From Kitasatospora terrestris (lineage in GTDB: Bacteria; Actinomycetota; Actinomycetes; Streptomycetales; Streptomycetaceae), in the NCBI RefSeq assembly GCF_039542905.1, contig NZ_BAABIS010000001.1, positions 4,340,001 to 4,404,000 of the forward strand: a stretch of 64,000 nucleotides of DNA, written 5' to 3'. A program made the translations under genes and the position numbers. Position 1 is the first letter of the stretch, and each line of letters starts with the position of its first letter. Below are positions 54,637 through 63,530 of the stretch, piece after piece. Under the pieces are notes generated by a model, which made no database searches, was not told the DNA's origin, and saw only the letters and a program-made list of their open reading frames with translations.

Positions 54637-55368
54637 TCACTTCCGCGCCGCGATCGCGGCCAGCAACTGCTCCACCGCCGCCGTCGGCTCCGCCAGCAGC
54701 TCCCGGCAGGCAGCCTCGGCCCGCTCCGGATCGCCGCTCTCCACCGCGTCCACCAGTGCGGTGTGCGTCCGGAGGTCGACCTCGGGCATCTCGTGGTCGC
54801 CGAACGCGGCCCGCATCGACTCCCGCACCGAGGCTCCGAAGTACCGGTACACCTCGGTCAGCGCCGGATTGTGCGCCGCCTCGACCAGCGCCGTGTGGAA
54901 CTCCAGGTCGTGCTCGACCGTCGCCTCGCGACCCGCCCGCTCCGGGCTGGCCGCCATCACCTCGACCTCGCGGGCCAGCGCACCCCGCATCCGGGCGATG
55001 TCCTCGGCGGTGTGCCGGACCGCGGCCAGCCGCGCGGCCTCCGCCTCCAGCGCCGCCCGGACCTCCAGCACGTCCCGGACGTCCGAGCGCTGCACACCGC
55101 GCAGCACCGCCGCCGGGTCGCTGGTCGACCGGACGAACGTCCCCTCGCCCTGGCGCGAGACCAGCATCCCCGCGTGCACCAGCACCCGGATCGCCTCCCG
55201 CACCGTGTTGCGCCCCACCTGCAGCCGCTCGGCCAGCTCGTGCTCGGTCGGGATCCGCGACCCCACCGGCCACGCCCCGGCCAGCAGCTGCTCCCGCAGC
55301 TGCTCGATCGCCACGTCCACCAGCGAGCGCCGCCCCGCGGCCTGCAGCCCCTCACCCACGGCGGACAC
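54637..55368 (-). CDS. GntR-family (FadR subfamily) transcriptional regulator
   Basis: A 243-aa regulator: winged helix (VAIEQLREQLLAGAWPVGSRIPTEHELAERLQVGRNTVREAIRVL split over residues about 19-65) and an all-helical FCD effector domain (about 95-230) with the metal-binding histidines of this class probable in DLEFHTALVEAAHN and DLRTHTALVDAV. GTG start at 55368. Direct repeats just upstream look like its operators. It precedes the MFS gene and should control it. Confidence 0.94.
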   Translation of the reverse strand: MSAVGEGLQAAGRRSLVDVAIEQLREQLLAGAWPVGSRIPTEHELAERLQVGRNTVREAIRVLVHAGMLVSRQGEGTFVRSTSDPAAVLRGVQRSDVRDVLEVRAALEAEAARLAAVRHTAEDIARMRGALAREVEVMAASPERAGREATVEHDLEFHTALVEAAHNPALTEVYRYFGASVRESMRAAFGDHEMPEVDLRTHTALVDAVESGDPERAEAACRELLAEPTAAVEQLLAAIAARK

Positions 55369-55400
55369 CCCTCTCGAACCCGGAACGACGATCGACAGCA

Positions 55401-55436
55401 GTCATCCTACAACCGCTTGCCCGGTCATCCTACAAC
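55401..55436. promoter_or_regulatory. Direct-repeat operator of the GntR regulator
   Basis: GTCATCCTACAAC occurs at 55401-55413 and again at 55424-55436, 23 bases apart from start to start. On the coding strand it reads GTTGTAGGATGAC, close to the FadR-type pattern of TNGTNNNACNA. The TAGGAT within each copy can also act as a -10. It lies 33 bp upstream of the regulator start. Confidence 0.75.
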
Positions 55437-55526
55437 TGGCTCGCCCGGAACCGGTCCGCCGCCACCCGCGTTCTTCTCCTCAGCTCGACCACTCGCCACA
55501 TCCCACCTCCCCCGGAGCCAGACCCC

Positions 55527-56423
55527 ATGGTGTTCAAGAAGCTGCTCGGTGCGCTCGGTGTCGGCGGACCGTCCGTCGACACGGTCCTCGCGAACCCCGT
55601 CGCCCAGCCGGGCGGCACCCTCCAGGGCCAGGTCAACCTGGTCGGCGGGACGCAGGACGTCCAGATCACCGGCATCACGCTGACCCTGGTCGCCCGGGTC
55701 GAGCACGAGCACTCCGAGGGCGAGTCGGTCAGCAACACCGCCTTCGCCAAGTTCGGGGTGAGCGCGCCGCTGAAGCTCACCGCGGGGGAGAACCGGTCGA
55801 TCCCGTTCGCCGTGCAACTGCCGTACGAGACGCCGGTCACCACGGTCGGCGGCTGGCAGCTCCCCGGCATGGCGATCGGCGTACGGACCGAGGTGGAGAT
55901 CGCCGGCGCCCTGGACAAGGGCGACGCCGACCCGCTCGGCATCGCACCGCTGCCGGTGCAGCAGCGGGTGATCGAGGCGTTCGGCGCGCTCGGCTTCCGG
56001 CTGCGCTCGGCCGACCTGGAGGCCGGGCACATCCGGGACAGCGCGCAGAGCCTCCCCTTCTACCAGGAGATCGAGTTCGCCGCGGCGCCGCAGTACGCGC
56101 ACCTGTGCCAGGCCGTCGAACTGACCTTCCTCACCACCCCGCACCAGGTCGAGGTGGTCCTGGAGTTCGACCGCCGCCGCGGCAGCGACGTGATCAACCG
56201 ATACCACCTGGACCACTCCGCCGCCGAGCAGGACCTCACCGGCACTGTCGACGGCTGGCTCCAGCAGGCCGCCGCCGGCGGCCACCACGGCCACGGCGGG
56301 CACGGCGGCGGGCACGGCGCCGGTTGGGGCGCGGTCGCCGCCGGCGCGGCCGTCGGCGTGGTCGGCGGCTTCGTCCTCGACGAGATCGTCGACGAGGCCG
56401 TCGAAGAGTTCTTCGAGGACTGA
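55527..56423 (+). CDS. SpoOM-type sporulation-control protein
   Basis: A 298-aa protein with the arrestin-like SpoOM fold: GGPSVDTVLANPVAQPGGTLQGQVNLVGG, 'TLTLVARVEHEHSEGE', 'IPFAVQLPYETPVT' and 'VRTEVEIAGALDKGDADPL'. Spo0M affects stage 0 of sporulation in Bacillus; homologs are common in actinomycetes. The C-terminus carries a His/Gly run (GGHHGHGGHGGGHG) and a hydrophobic helix. ATG at 55527. It is divergent from the GntR gene. Confidence 0.93.
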   Translation: MVFKKLLGALGVGGPSVDTVLANPVAQPGGTLQGQVNLVGGTQDVQITGITLTLVARVEHEHSEGESVSNTAFAKFGVSAPLKLTAGENRSIPFAVQLPYETPVTTVGGWQLPGMAIGVRTEVEIAGALDKGDADPLGIAPLPVQQRVIEAFGALGFRLRSADLEAGHIRDSAQSLPFYQEIEFAAAPQYAHLCQAVELTFLTTPHQVEVVLEFDRRRGSDVINRYHLDHSAAEQDLTGTVDGWLQQAAAGGHHGHGGHGGGHGAGWGAVAAGAAVGVVGGFVLDEIVDEAVEEFFED

Positions 56424-56443
56424 CGGGCGGGGCGGCAGAAAGG

Positions 56444-56462
56444 CCCCCGGCACCACCGGGGG
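56444..56462 (+). terminator. Short hairpin after spo0M-like gene
   Basis: CCCCCGG and CCGGGGG form a perfect 7-bp stem with a CACCA loop, 20 bases after the stop. A weak terminator. Confidence 0.6.
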
Positions 56463-56594
56463 GAGGTACGATCGCCAACCCGCCCGGTGACGCCGAAGTG
56501 ATGCCTTTATATGCTCCGCTGAAGTTGAAGCGTCCGCGCCGCACACGGTGCGCTGTCGAGGCTGTGTGGTGCGGCCGCAGTGAAGGGTGTTCGT

Positions 56595-58406
56595 ATGGCA
56601 GGCCAGAGGGCGGGGGCGTCCGACTCGGACGCGGGCTGGTGGCGGGACGACTCCCCTCAGCAGGGGGACGGGCACGGCGGGTACCCCGACGACGCCCCGC
56701 GCCGTGACGACGCCTACCGCGGCACCGAGCCCGCCGTCCCGCGCCGGCGCTCCCAGCAGCACGACGACCTGCCGCGCACCGGCGGCCGCGCCGAGGCCCG
56801 CCGCGCCCAGCAGGGCCGCGGCGGGAACGGCGGCCCCGGCGGCCAGGGCGGCCGCGGAGCCCGGGCGGCCGACCAGCCGGCCGGCCGCGCCGCCACCCGG
56901 GCCGCCGGCCGCCGCAACCGCAGCCGCAGCCGCAAGAAGATCGTCACCTGGGTCGCGGTCGGCTCGGTGGGCCTGGTGGTCGCCGCCGGCGGCGCCCTCT
57001 ACCTGAAGCTCAACGGCAACATCGACTCCTTCGGCGACGAGGGCGTCTCCAAGGACCGCCCCGCCGCCGCGGCCGCCGACGCCCAGGGCCGGATCCCCGT
57101 CAACATCCTGCTGATCGGCTCCGACAGCCGCGCCGGCGCCAACAAGGACCTCGGCGGCGGCGAGGACGGCGGAGCCCGCTCCGACACCACGATCCTGCTG
57201 CACGTCTACGCCGACCACAAACACGCCGTCGGCGTCTCCTTCCCCCGCGACGCCCTGGTCGACGTCCCGCCCTGCCTGCTGCCCACCGGCAAGTGGACCA
57301 AGGCCCAGACCGGCGTCATGTTCAACAGCGCCTTCTCCGTCGGCAACACCGACAAGGGCAACCCCGCCTGCACCCAGAACACCGTCGAGAAGCTCACCGG
57401 CATCCGCATCGACCACACCATGGTGGTCAACTTCGAGGGCTTCGCCTCGATGACCAGCGCGGTCGGCGGCGTCCCGGTCTGCCTGCCGAACGACATCCAC
57501 GAGGGCGACCTCAACCCCAACCTCGGCAAGAAGGGCAAGCTGCTCTACCCCAAGGGCCTGCAGAAGGTCCAGGGCCAGGCCGCGCTCGACTACGTCCGCC
57601 TGCGCCACGGCATCGGCGACGGCTCCGACGTCGGCCGGATGCGCCGTCAGCAGGCCTTCATGTCCTCCCTCATCAAGGAGGTCAAGAGCAAGGGCATGGA
57701 CCCCACCACCCTGCTCCCGCTCGCCGACGCCGCCACCAAGTCACTGACCGTCGACTCCGGGCTCAACTCCGCCGACAAGCTGATCGGCTTCGCGATGAGC
57801 CTGAAGAACCTCGACCTGCACGACGTCAAGTTCCTCACCCCGCCGTGGCGCTTCGAGAAGGAGCGCATCGCGCTCGTCCACCCCGACGTCGACCAGCTGT
57901 GGGCCGCCCTCAAGGCCGACCGCACCCTCGACGGCCAGGACGCCAGCGGCGGCAGCGCCAGCCCCTCCCCGGCCGCCCCGGAGAGCCCCGCCGCCCCCAC
58001 CACCCCGGCGCCGCCCGCCACCACCGTGAAGGCCGCCAACGTCCGGGTCGGCGTCTACAACGGCACCACCACGCCCGGGCTGACCACCAAGGCCGCAGCC
58101 ACCCTCAAGGGCGCCGGCTTCACCGTCACCACCACCGCCAACGCCAGCTCGCAGAACCACGCCACCACCGTCGTCCAGTACGGCCCCGGCGAGAAGGCGA
58201 ACGCGCAGGCCGTCGCCGCGATGTTCCCCGGCGCGACCCTGGAGAGCAGCACCAAGGCGGGCGTGTCCCTGGTCCTCGGCAAGGACTACGCGGCCGGCAA
58301 CGGCGCCGCGGCACCCTCCACCCCGGCGGGCCCGCTGCCCAGCTCCGTCGCCAAGGAGACCCGATCCGCGGACGACGACCCCTGCTCCAACGTCTCCTTC
58401 GGCTGA
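56595..58406 (+). CDS. LCP (LytR-CpsA-Psr) family cell-wall ligase with LytR_C domain
   Basis: LCP proteins transfer teichoic acids or other polymers from lipid carriers to peptidoglycan. The 603-aa protein has a basic, Gly/Arg-rich cytoplasmic tail (about 1-115), one helix (IVTWVAVGSVGLVVAAGGALY), the LCP domain (about 170-400: NILLIGSDSR, GARSDTTILLHV, VSFPRDALVDVP, YVRLRHGIGDGSDVGRMRRQQAF) and, after a Ser/Pro linker, a LytR_C domain (VRVGVYNGTTTPGLTTKAAATL). The ATG at 56595 has GAAGGG upstream; a GTG at 56580 is the alternative. Confidence 0.95.
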   Translation: MAGQRAGASDSDAGWWRDDSPQQGDGHGGYPDDAPRRDDAYRGTEPAVPRRRSQQHDDLPRTGGRAEARRAQQGRGGNGGPGGQGGRGARAADQPAGRAATRAAGRRNRSRSRKKIVTWVAVGSVGLVVAAGGALYLKLNGNIDSFGDEGVSKDRPAAAAADAQGRIPVNILLIGSDSRAGANKDLGGGEDGGARSDTTILLHVYADHKHAVGVSFPRDALVDVPPCLLPTGKWTKAQTGVMFNSAFSVGNTDKGNPACTQNTVEKLTGIRIDHTMVVNFEGFASMTSAVGGVPVCLPNDIHEGDLNPNLGKKGKLLYPKGLQKVQGQAALDYVRLRHGIGDGSDVGRMRRQQAFMSSLIKEVKSKGMDPTTLLPLADAATKSLTVDSGLNSADKLIGFAMSLKNLDLHDVKFLTPPWRFEKERIALVHPDVDQLWAALKADRTLDGQDASGGSASPSPAAPESPAAPTTPAPPATTVKAANVRVGVYNGTTTPGLTTKAAATLKGAGFTVTTTANASSQNHATTVVQYGPGEKANAQAVAAMFPGATLESSTKAGVSLVLGKDYAAGNGAAAPSTPAGPLPSSVAKETRSADDDPCSNVSFG

Positions 58407-58411
58407 GCACC

Positions 58412-58458
58412 CCTCGGGGGCGCGCCCCGCGCGCCCTCGAGGACCCGCGCCCCCGAGG
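58412..58458. terminator. Bidirectional terminator between LCP and HAD genes
   Basis: CCTCGGGGGCGCG (58412-58424) pairs perfectly with CGCGCCCCCGAGG (58446-58458). It lies between two convergent genes and can end both transcripts. Confidence 0.85.
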
Positions 58459-58467
58459 ACCCGGAGG

Positions 58468-59307
58468 TCAGCCGTACAGGCGCTCCAGCACGACGGCCAC
58501 GCCGTCCTCGTCGTTGCCCACCGTCAGCTCGTCGGCGACGGCCTTGAGTTCCTCGTGCGCGTTGCCCATCGCCACGCCGTACCCGGCCCAGCCGAACATC
58601 GGCACGTCGTTCGGCATGTCCCCGAACGCGATCGTCCCCGCCGCCGTCGCACCGAGCCGCCGCGCGGCCAGCGACAGGCCGGTCGCCTTGGTCAGCCCGA
58701 GCGGCAGCACCTCCACCACGCCCGCGCCCGCCACGGTGATCCCCACCAGCTGCCCGGCGACCGCCCGCGCCGCCTCGGCCAGCTCGTCGTCCGAGTACCG
58801 GGGGTGCTGGAGGAACAGCTTCGCGATCGGCGCGGCGAGCAGTTCGGAACCCTCCACCGGCACGACCGGCAGATCGGTGCCGATCTGCAGCGCGTAGCCG
58901 GGCCCGGCGAGCACCTCGCCCTCCAGCCCGTCCTGGCTGGCGGCGACGGCCAGCGGGCCGACCTCCGCCTCGATCTTGGCCAGGGCCACCGCGGCGAGCT
59001 GCCGGTCCAGGGTCACGGAGGTGAGCAGCCGGTGCGCCCCGGCGTCGTACACCTGGGCGCCCTGGCCGCAGACGGCGATGCCGGTGTAGCCGATCTCGTC
59101 GAGGACCGGCCGGGTCCACCGGGCGGAGCGGCCGGTGACGATGATGTGCTGCGCGCCGCGCCCGGCCACCAGGGCGAGCGCGGCGCGGGTCCGCTCGGAG
59201 ACGGTTTCCGCCGGGTTCAGCAGCGTGCCGTCGAGGTCGGTGGCGACCAGCCGGAAGGGCAGGTGGCCACCGGGGGGGACGTCGGTCGGGTGGGCGTTGG
59301 TGCTCAT
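58468..59307 (-). CDS. Cof-type HAD-superfamily hydrolase (second copy)
   Basis: A 279-aa phosphatase with LVATDLDGTLLNP, IIVTGRSARWTRPVL, a cap domain, the lysine in GLTKATGLSL and GTIAFGDMPNDVPMF. The layout is the same as the gene at 34689-35504, but the proteins differ in the cap, so substrates may differ. The ATG at 59307 gives MSTNAHPTDV. It lies 44 bp downstream of serS on the same strand, so it may be co-transcribed with it. Confidence 0.93.
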   Translation of the reverse strand: MSTNAHPTDVPPGGHLPFRLVATDLDGTLLNPAETVSERTRAALALVAGRGAQHIIVTGRSARWTRPVLDEIGYTGIAVCGQGAQVYDAGAHRLLTSVTLDRQLAAVALAKIEAEVGPLAVAASQDGLEGEVLAGPGYALQIGTDLPVVPVEGSELLAAPIAKLFLQHPRYSDDELAEAARAVAGQLVGITVAGAGVVEVLPLGLTKATGLSLAARRLGATAAGTIAFGDMPNDVPMFGWAGYGVAMGNAHEELKAVADELTVGNDEDGVAVVLERLYG

Positions 59308-59351
59308 GGGCCGTGCGTCTCCCGGGTGTTGCTGGGGTGGTGCGTGGTGCC

Positions 59352-60629
59352 TTACTTGGCGGCCGGTTCGAGGACCGTGCGCCCGCCGAGGTACGGCCGC
59401 AGGGCCTCGGGCACGACCACCGAGCCGTCGGCCTGCTGGTGGTTCTCCAGCAGGGCGACGATCACGCGCGGCACGGCGACCAGGGTGCCGTTCAGGGTGG
59501 CGAGCGGACGGACCTTGCCGTCCTCGCGCATCCGGATGGAGAGCCGGCGCGACTGGTACTCGGTGGTGTTCGAGGTGGAGGTGACCTCGCGGTACTTGCC
59601 CTGGGTCGGGATCCACGCCTCGATGTCGAACTTCCGGGCGGCCGAGGCGCCGAGGTCGCCGGAGGCGACGTCGATCACCCGGTACGGCAGCTCCAGGGCG
59701 TTCAGGAAGTCCTTCTCCCACTGGAGCAGGCGGCGGTGCTCGGCCTCGGCCTCCTCCGGCGTGGTGAAGACGAACATCTCCACCTTCTCGAACTGGTGGA
59801 CCCGGATGATGCCGCGGGTGTCCTTGCCGTAGGTGCCGGCCTCGCGGCGGAAGCAGGAGGAGTATCCGGCGTAGCGCAGCGGCAGCTTGTCCGCGTCGAT
59901 GATCTCGTCCATGTGGTACGCGGCGAGCGGCACCTCGCTGGTGCCGACCAGGTACCGGTCGTCGTCCTCGAGGAAGTAGACGTTCTCCGCGGCCTGGCCG
60001 AGGAAGCCGGTGCCGTCCATGGCGGCCGGGCGGACCAGCGCCGGGGTGATCATCGGGATGAAGCCGGCAGCGGTGGCCTGCGAGATCGCCATGTTGACCA
60101 GGGCGAGCTCCAGCAGCGCGCCGGGACCGGTCAGGTAGTACGAGCGGGCGCCGGCCACCTTGGCCCCGCGCTCGGTGTCGATCGCGCCGAGGATCTGGCC
60201 GAGCTCGACGTGGTCGCGGGGCTCGAAGCCCTCGGCGGCGAAGTCGCGCGGGGTGCCGATCTCCTCGAGGGTGACGAAGTCCTCCTCGCCGCCGACCGGG
60301 GCGGCCGGGTCGATCAGGTTGGCCAGCGAACGGAGCAGGCGCTCCGCCTCGTCCTTGGCCTCGCCCTGCTCGGCGTCGGCGGCCTTGACGGCGGCGGCCA
60401 GCTCCTTGGTGCGCTCCAGCAGGGCGGACTTCTCCTCGCCCTTGGCCTGGGCGACCTGCTTCCCGAGCACCTTCTGCTCGTTGCGCAGTTCGTCGAAGCG
60501 ACTGCCCGAGGACCGGCGGCGCTCGTCGGCGGAGAGGAGGGCGTCGACCAGGTCGACGTCCTCGCCACGGGCACGCTGCGAGGCGCGCACTCGGTCGGGG
60601 TCCTCACGGAGCAGGCGAAGGTCAATCAC
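59352..60629 (-). CDS. serS: Serine--tRNA ligase
   Basis: SerRS charges tRNA-Ser (and tRNA-Sec). The 425-aa protein has an N-terminal coiled-coil arm that contacts the tRNA (about residues 30-110, DELRNEQKVLGKQVAQAKGEEK), then class II motif 2 (CFRREAGTYGKDTRGIIRVHQFEKVE region) and motif 3 (NGTLVAVPRVIVALLENHQ). GTG start at 60629 (MIDLRLLREDPD); a longer frame upstream is intergenic. It is preceded by a 630-bp gene-free region rich in DnaA-like boxes. Confidence 0.98.
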   Translation of the reverse strand: MIDLRLLREDPDRVRASQRARGEDVDLVDALLSADERRRSSGSRFDELRNEQKVLGKQVAQAKGEEKSALLERTKELAAAVKAADAEQGEAKDEAERLLRSLANLIDPAAPVGGEEDFVTLEEIGTPRDFAAEGFEPRDHVELGQILGAIDTERGAKVAGARSYYLTGPGALLELALVNMAISQATAAGFIPMITPALVRPAAMDGTGFLGQAAENVYFLEDDDRYLVGTSEVPLAAYHMDEIIDADKLPLRYAGYSSCFRREAGTYGKDTRGIIRVHQFEKVEMFVFTTPEEAEAEHRRLLQWEKDFLNALELPYRVIDVASGDLGASAARKFDIEAWIPTQGKYREVTSTSNTTEYQSRRLSIRMREDGKVRPLATLNGTLVAVPRVIVALLENHQQADGSVVVPEALRPYLGGRTVLEPAAK

Positions 60630-60762
60630 GGTCCCAAGCCTACCGGGGGAGGGGCCCGCCGAAGGAACCCGTTTGTCGCGGCGGCGGCGCGGTCCTTTCG
60701 CCACGTTCTGTCCGAAATGTGGCATGATGCGCCCTGGAGGTCGGCCGACACCTCTCCGGCCC

Positions 60763-61122
60763 TGGGGATAACCGCCCTCAGCCTGTGGATAACCCTGGTG
60801 AAAAACCCGGCGTGGGTGGTGTTTTCCACAGGTTCGGGCCCTGGCCTGTGGATCGTGGGAAGCGGTCGGCTCCGGTGGCGATCCACCAAGGAATTGAGGT
60901 TTCAAACCTTGATAAGCCTTCCCGAGTGAGGTAATTAGCTCACTCGGCTGGGTGATTTGTCGGCTGAGGGGTGACTCTGGTCCGATTAGTCAGTCGTGTG
61001 ACGCTAGCTGATGATCCGACCGGACTCGCCAATGGCTATACCGTTTTGTCGACTTTCCCTTGACCCTGTGGATAACCAGCCGTCCGGACTGCCTGTGGAC
61101 GGAGTGGATCGCTTGTGGATGA
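60763..61122. other. Cluster of DnaA-box-like sites in the serS-pheA intergenic region
   Basis: Within 360 bp there are seven DnaA-box-like 9-mers. Two are perfect for TTATCCACA (as TGTGGATAA at 60784-60792 and 61067-61075). Others with one or two changes: 60763-60771, 60822-60830 (opposite orientation), 60847-60855, 61094-61102 and 61114-61122. They form two groups around an AT-richer centre. DnaA-box clusters outside oriC that titrate DnaA are known in streptomycetes. I see no dnaA, dnaN or gene in 60630-61261, so this is not an oriC of the usual kind. Confidence 0.7.
60922..60947. promoter_or_regulatory. 26-bp near-perfect palindrome between the DnaA-box groups
   Basis: CCGAGTGAG (60922-60930) and CTCACTCGG (60939-60947) are perfect arms. 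The core GTAATTAG is itself palindromic (TAATTA) except for one G-G mismatch pair. The site lies in the AT-richest part of the intergenic region and between the two groups of DnaA-like boxes. It could be an operator, a protein-binding site for replication control, or a serS promoter element. Confidence 0.6.
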
Positions 61123-61261
61123 CGCGGCCGGAGCCGCTCCGGCCGCGCCCACGGGCGTTCCACCGGGAAGGTGATCTTCCGGTGTGTCGAATATGAACAT
61201 GGAATGATCTGCCCGTCGCCATTCCGAAAGGAACCGCTCGGGGCCCGGCCGAAGTGCCAGG

Positions 61262-62197
61262 TCAGAGCTCGCCGCGGCCGTCCAGGCAGCGGGACAGCCA
61301 GTCCGACGCCCGGGCGAAGGCCTCGTCCGAGGTCCCCGGCCGCACCGGGGTCGAGACGCCCTTGTCCGCCCGGGGATAGGAACCGAGGAAGCGCACCTGC
61401 GGGCAGATCCGCTTCAGCCCCATCAGCGCCTCGCTCACCCGGCGCTCGCTCAGGTGGCCCTCGCAGTCGATCAGGAAGCAGTAGCTGCCCATGCCCTCGC
61501 CGGTCGGCCGGGACTCGATCCGCATCAGGTTGATCCCGCGCACCGCGAACTCCTGCAGCAGCTCCAGCAGCGCGCCCGGGTGGTCGTCCGGCAGCCAGAC
61601 CACCATCGAGGTCTTGTCCGCGCCGGTCGCCGAGGAGACCCGTCCGGGCCGGCCGACCAGGATGAAGCGGGTGGTCGGGGCGGCGGCATCGCGGATGTCG
61701 TCCGCCAGCACCTCCAGCCCGTACAGCGGAGCGGCGAACGCGCCCGCCAGCGCCGCGTCGTAGCGGCCGTCCTGGACCAGCCGGGCGCCCTCCGCGTTGG
61801 ACGAGGCCGCCTCCCACTGCGCGTCCGGCAGGTTGGCGGCCAGCCAGCGGCGCAGCTGGGCCTGGGCGACCGGGTGGCTGGTGACCGTCTTGATGTCGGC
61901 GAGCCCGGTGCCCGGGCGGACCAGCAGCGCGAAGGTGATCGGCAGCAGCACCTCGCGGTAGATCATCAGCGGTGTGCCGTTGACCAGCTCGTCGCTGGTC
62001 GCGGTGACCGCGCCCTCCACGGAGTTCTCCACCGCGACGAACGCGCCGGCGGCCTCGCCGTTGCGGACCGCGTCCAGTGCCACCGGCACCGACGCCACCG
62101 GCACCAGCTCCCGCGTCCCCGCCTCCGGCAGGGTGCGCAGCGCCACCTCGGTGAAGGTGCCCGCGGGCCCGAGATAGGTGTACCGGGTCGCCGACAT
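61262..62197 (-). CDS. pheA: Prephenate dehydratase
   Basis: PheA converts prephenate to phenylpyruvate in phenylalanine synthesis. The 311-aa protein starts RYTYLGPAGTFTEVALRTLP, and has VAVENSVEGAVTATSDELVN, 'VTSHPVAQAQLRRWL' and SSNAEGARLVQDG of the catalytic domain, then an ACT domain (about 200-275) with DDHPGALLELLQEFAVRGINLMRIESRPT and CFLIDCEGH, which usually binds phenylalanine for feedback. No chorismate mutase domain is fused. Monocistronic. Confidence 0.97.
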   Translation of the reverse strand: MSATRYTYLGPAGTFTEVALRTLPEAGTRELVPVASVPVALDAVRNGEAAGAFVAVENSVEGAVTATSDELVNGTPLMIYREVLLPITFALLVRPGTGLADIKTVTSHPVAQAQLRRWLAANLPDAQWEAASSNAEGARLVQDGRYDAALAGAFAAPLYGLEVLADDIRDAAAPTTRFILVGRPGRVSSATGADKTSMVVWLPDDHPGALLELLQEFAVRGINLMRIESRPTGEGMGSYCFLIDCEGHLSERRVSEALMGLKRICPQVRFLGSYPRADKGVSTPVRPGTSDEAFARASDWLSRCLDGRGEL

Positions 62198-62291
62198 GAC
62201 CGCCTCCGTAACGCTGGTGGTACCGAAACCGCCACTCTAGTCTCGCGCGTCCGCCCGGGTTCCCCCGTTCCACCCACTGGGCCCGGGGTCC

Positions 62292-63512
62292 TCAGCCCTC
62301 CAGCAGCTGCTGTCCGACGTACCCGCCCTCGGGGGCGCCCGGGGGCACCGCGTACAGGCCGCTCGCCTCGTGCCGGAGGAACCGGGACAGGCCGTCGCCG
62401 CGGGCCAGCCGCCGCTGCACGGGGACGAATCCGCGCGCCGGGTCCGCCTGGAACGCGACGAACAGCAGGCCGGCGTCGGGGGAGCCGTCGGCGAGCAGCC
62501 CGTCCTGGTAGGAGAAGCCGCGGCGCAGCATCGCGGCGCCGCCGTTGGAGGCGGGCGCGGCGACCCGGACGTGCGCGTCGGGGGCGATCGCGAGGGTGCC
62601 GTCCGGTCCGGTCGCCGCCAGGTCGACCGGGGTGGTCTCGCCGGCGCCGGGGCCGCCGGACAGCGGTGCGCCGTCCGACTTGCGGCGTCCGATCACCCGT
62701 TCCTGACGGTCGGTCGGCTGGTTCTCCCAGTCGTCCAGCAGCATCCGGATCCGCCGCACCACCGCGTAGCTGCCGCCGGCCAGCCACGCCGGTCCGGTGG
62801 CGAACACCTTCGCGGCGAAGTCCGGGTCGTCCGGCTTCGGGTTGTTGGTGCCGTCGACCTGCCCCATCAGGTTGCGGCCGGTCGTCGGCCGGGCGGTGGC
62901 GCCCGGGGTCCGGCCGAAGCCGGCCATCTGCCAGCGCGGCACCGCCAGGCCGGCGGCCTGCCGCTGCAGCACCCGCAGCGCGTGGAAGGCCACCAGCGCG
63001 TCGTCCGCGCCGATCTGCAGCCACAGGTCGCCGTCGCCGCGGGCCGGGTCCAGTGCGTCTCCGGGGAAGGCGGGCAGCGGCGCCAGCGCCTCGGGCCGCC
63101 GGTCGGCGAGGCCAGCCTTGTCGAACAGCGTGGCGCCGAAGCCGAAGGTGACGGTCAGCGAGCAGGGGCCGGCGTCCAGCGCGATCTGGTTCTCGTGCCC
63201 GTCGGCCGGCTCGCCGCGGGTCAGCCGGGCGGCGGTCGCGGACCAGATCCGCAGCAGTGTCCGCAGCTGCTCCCGTCCGGCGGCCGGTGCCAGGTCGAAG
63301 GCGGCGAGGTGCACCCGCGCCTGGGCCGGCTCGACGATCCCGGCCTGCCGCGGCCCGTGGAACGGCACCGCGGCGGCGCCCGTGCCCGGTGCGGCGGCCG
63401 GGCCCGGCGAGGCCGCCGCCCGTCCGCCGACCGCGCCGCCGATCGCGCCGACCGCCAGCCCGGCCCCGGCGCCGCCCAGCAGGGCCCGCCGCGAGAACCC
63501 CTGCGCACCCAT
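62292..63512 (-). CDS. TAT-exported Dyp-type heme peroxidase (EfeB-like)
   Basis: A 406-aa dye-decolourising peroxidase. The N-terminal twin-arginine signal is FSRRALLGGAGAGLAVG. The family motif GxxDG appears as MGQVDGTNNPKP, and later RGFSYQDGLL and LLFVAFQADPARGFVPVQ. The ATG at 63512 is chosen because GGAGAGG lies eight bases before it; the in-frame GTG at 63521 overlaps that site. It starts 19 bp after a CopC/D-like gene, so metal handling or oxidative stress is a plausible context. Confidence 0.94.
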   Translation of the reverse strand: MGAQGFSRRALLGGAGAGLAVGAIGGAVGGRAAASPGPAAAPGTGAAAVPFHGPRQAGIVEPAQARVHLAAFDLAPAAGREQLRTLLRIWSATAARLTRGEPADGHENQIALDAGPCSLTVTFGFGATLFDKAGLADRRPEALAPLPAFPGDALDPARGDGDLWLQIGADDALVAFHALRVLQRQAAGLAVPRWQMAGFGRTPGATARPTTGRNLMGQVDGTNNPKPDDPDFAAKVFATGPAWLAGGSYAVVRRIRMLLDDWENQPTDRQERVIGRRKSDGAPLSGGPGAGETTPVDLAATGPDGTLAIAPDAHVRVAAPASNGGAAMLRRGFSYQDGLLADGSPDAGLLFVAFQADPARGFVPVQRRLARGDGLSRFLRHEASGLYAVPPGAPEGGYVGQQLLEG

Positions 63513-63530
63513 CTGCGTCACCTCTCCGCC

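Noticed and set aside
60763..61122. Chromosomal replication origin
   Set aside because: The DnaA boxes are too few and dispersed for a streptomycete oriC, and dnaA/dnaN are not next to it. A titration or regulatory cluster is more likely.
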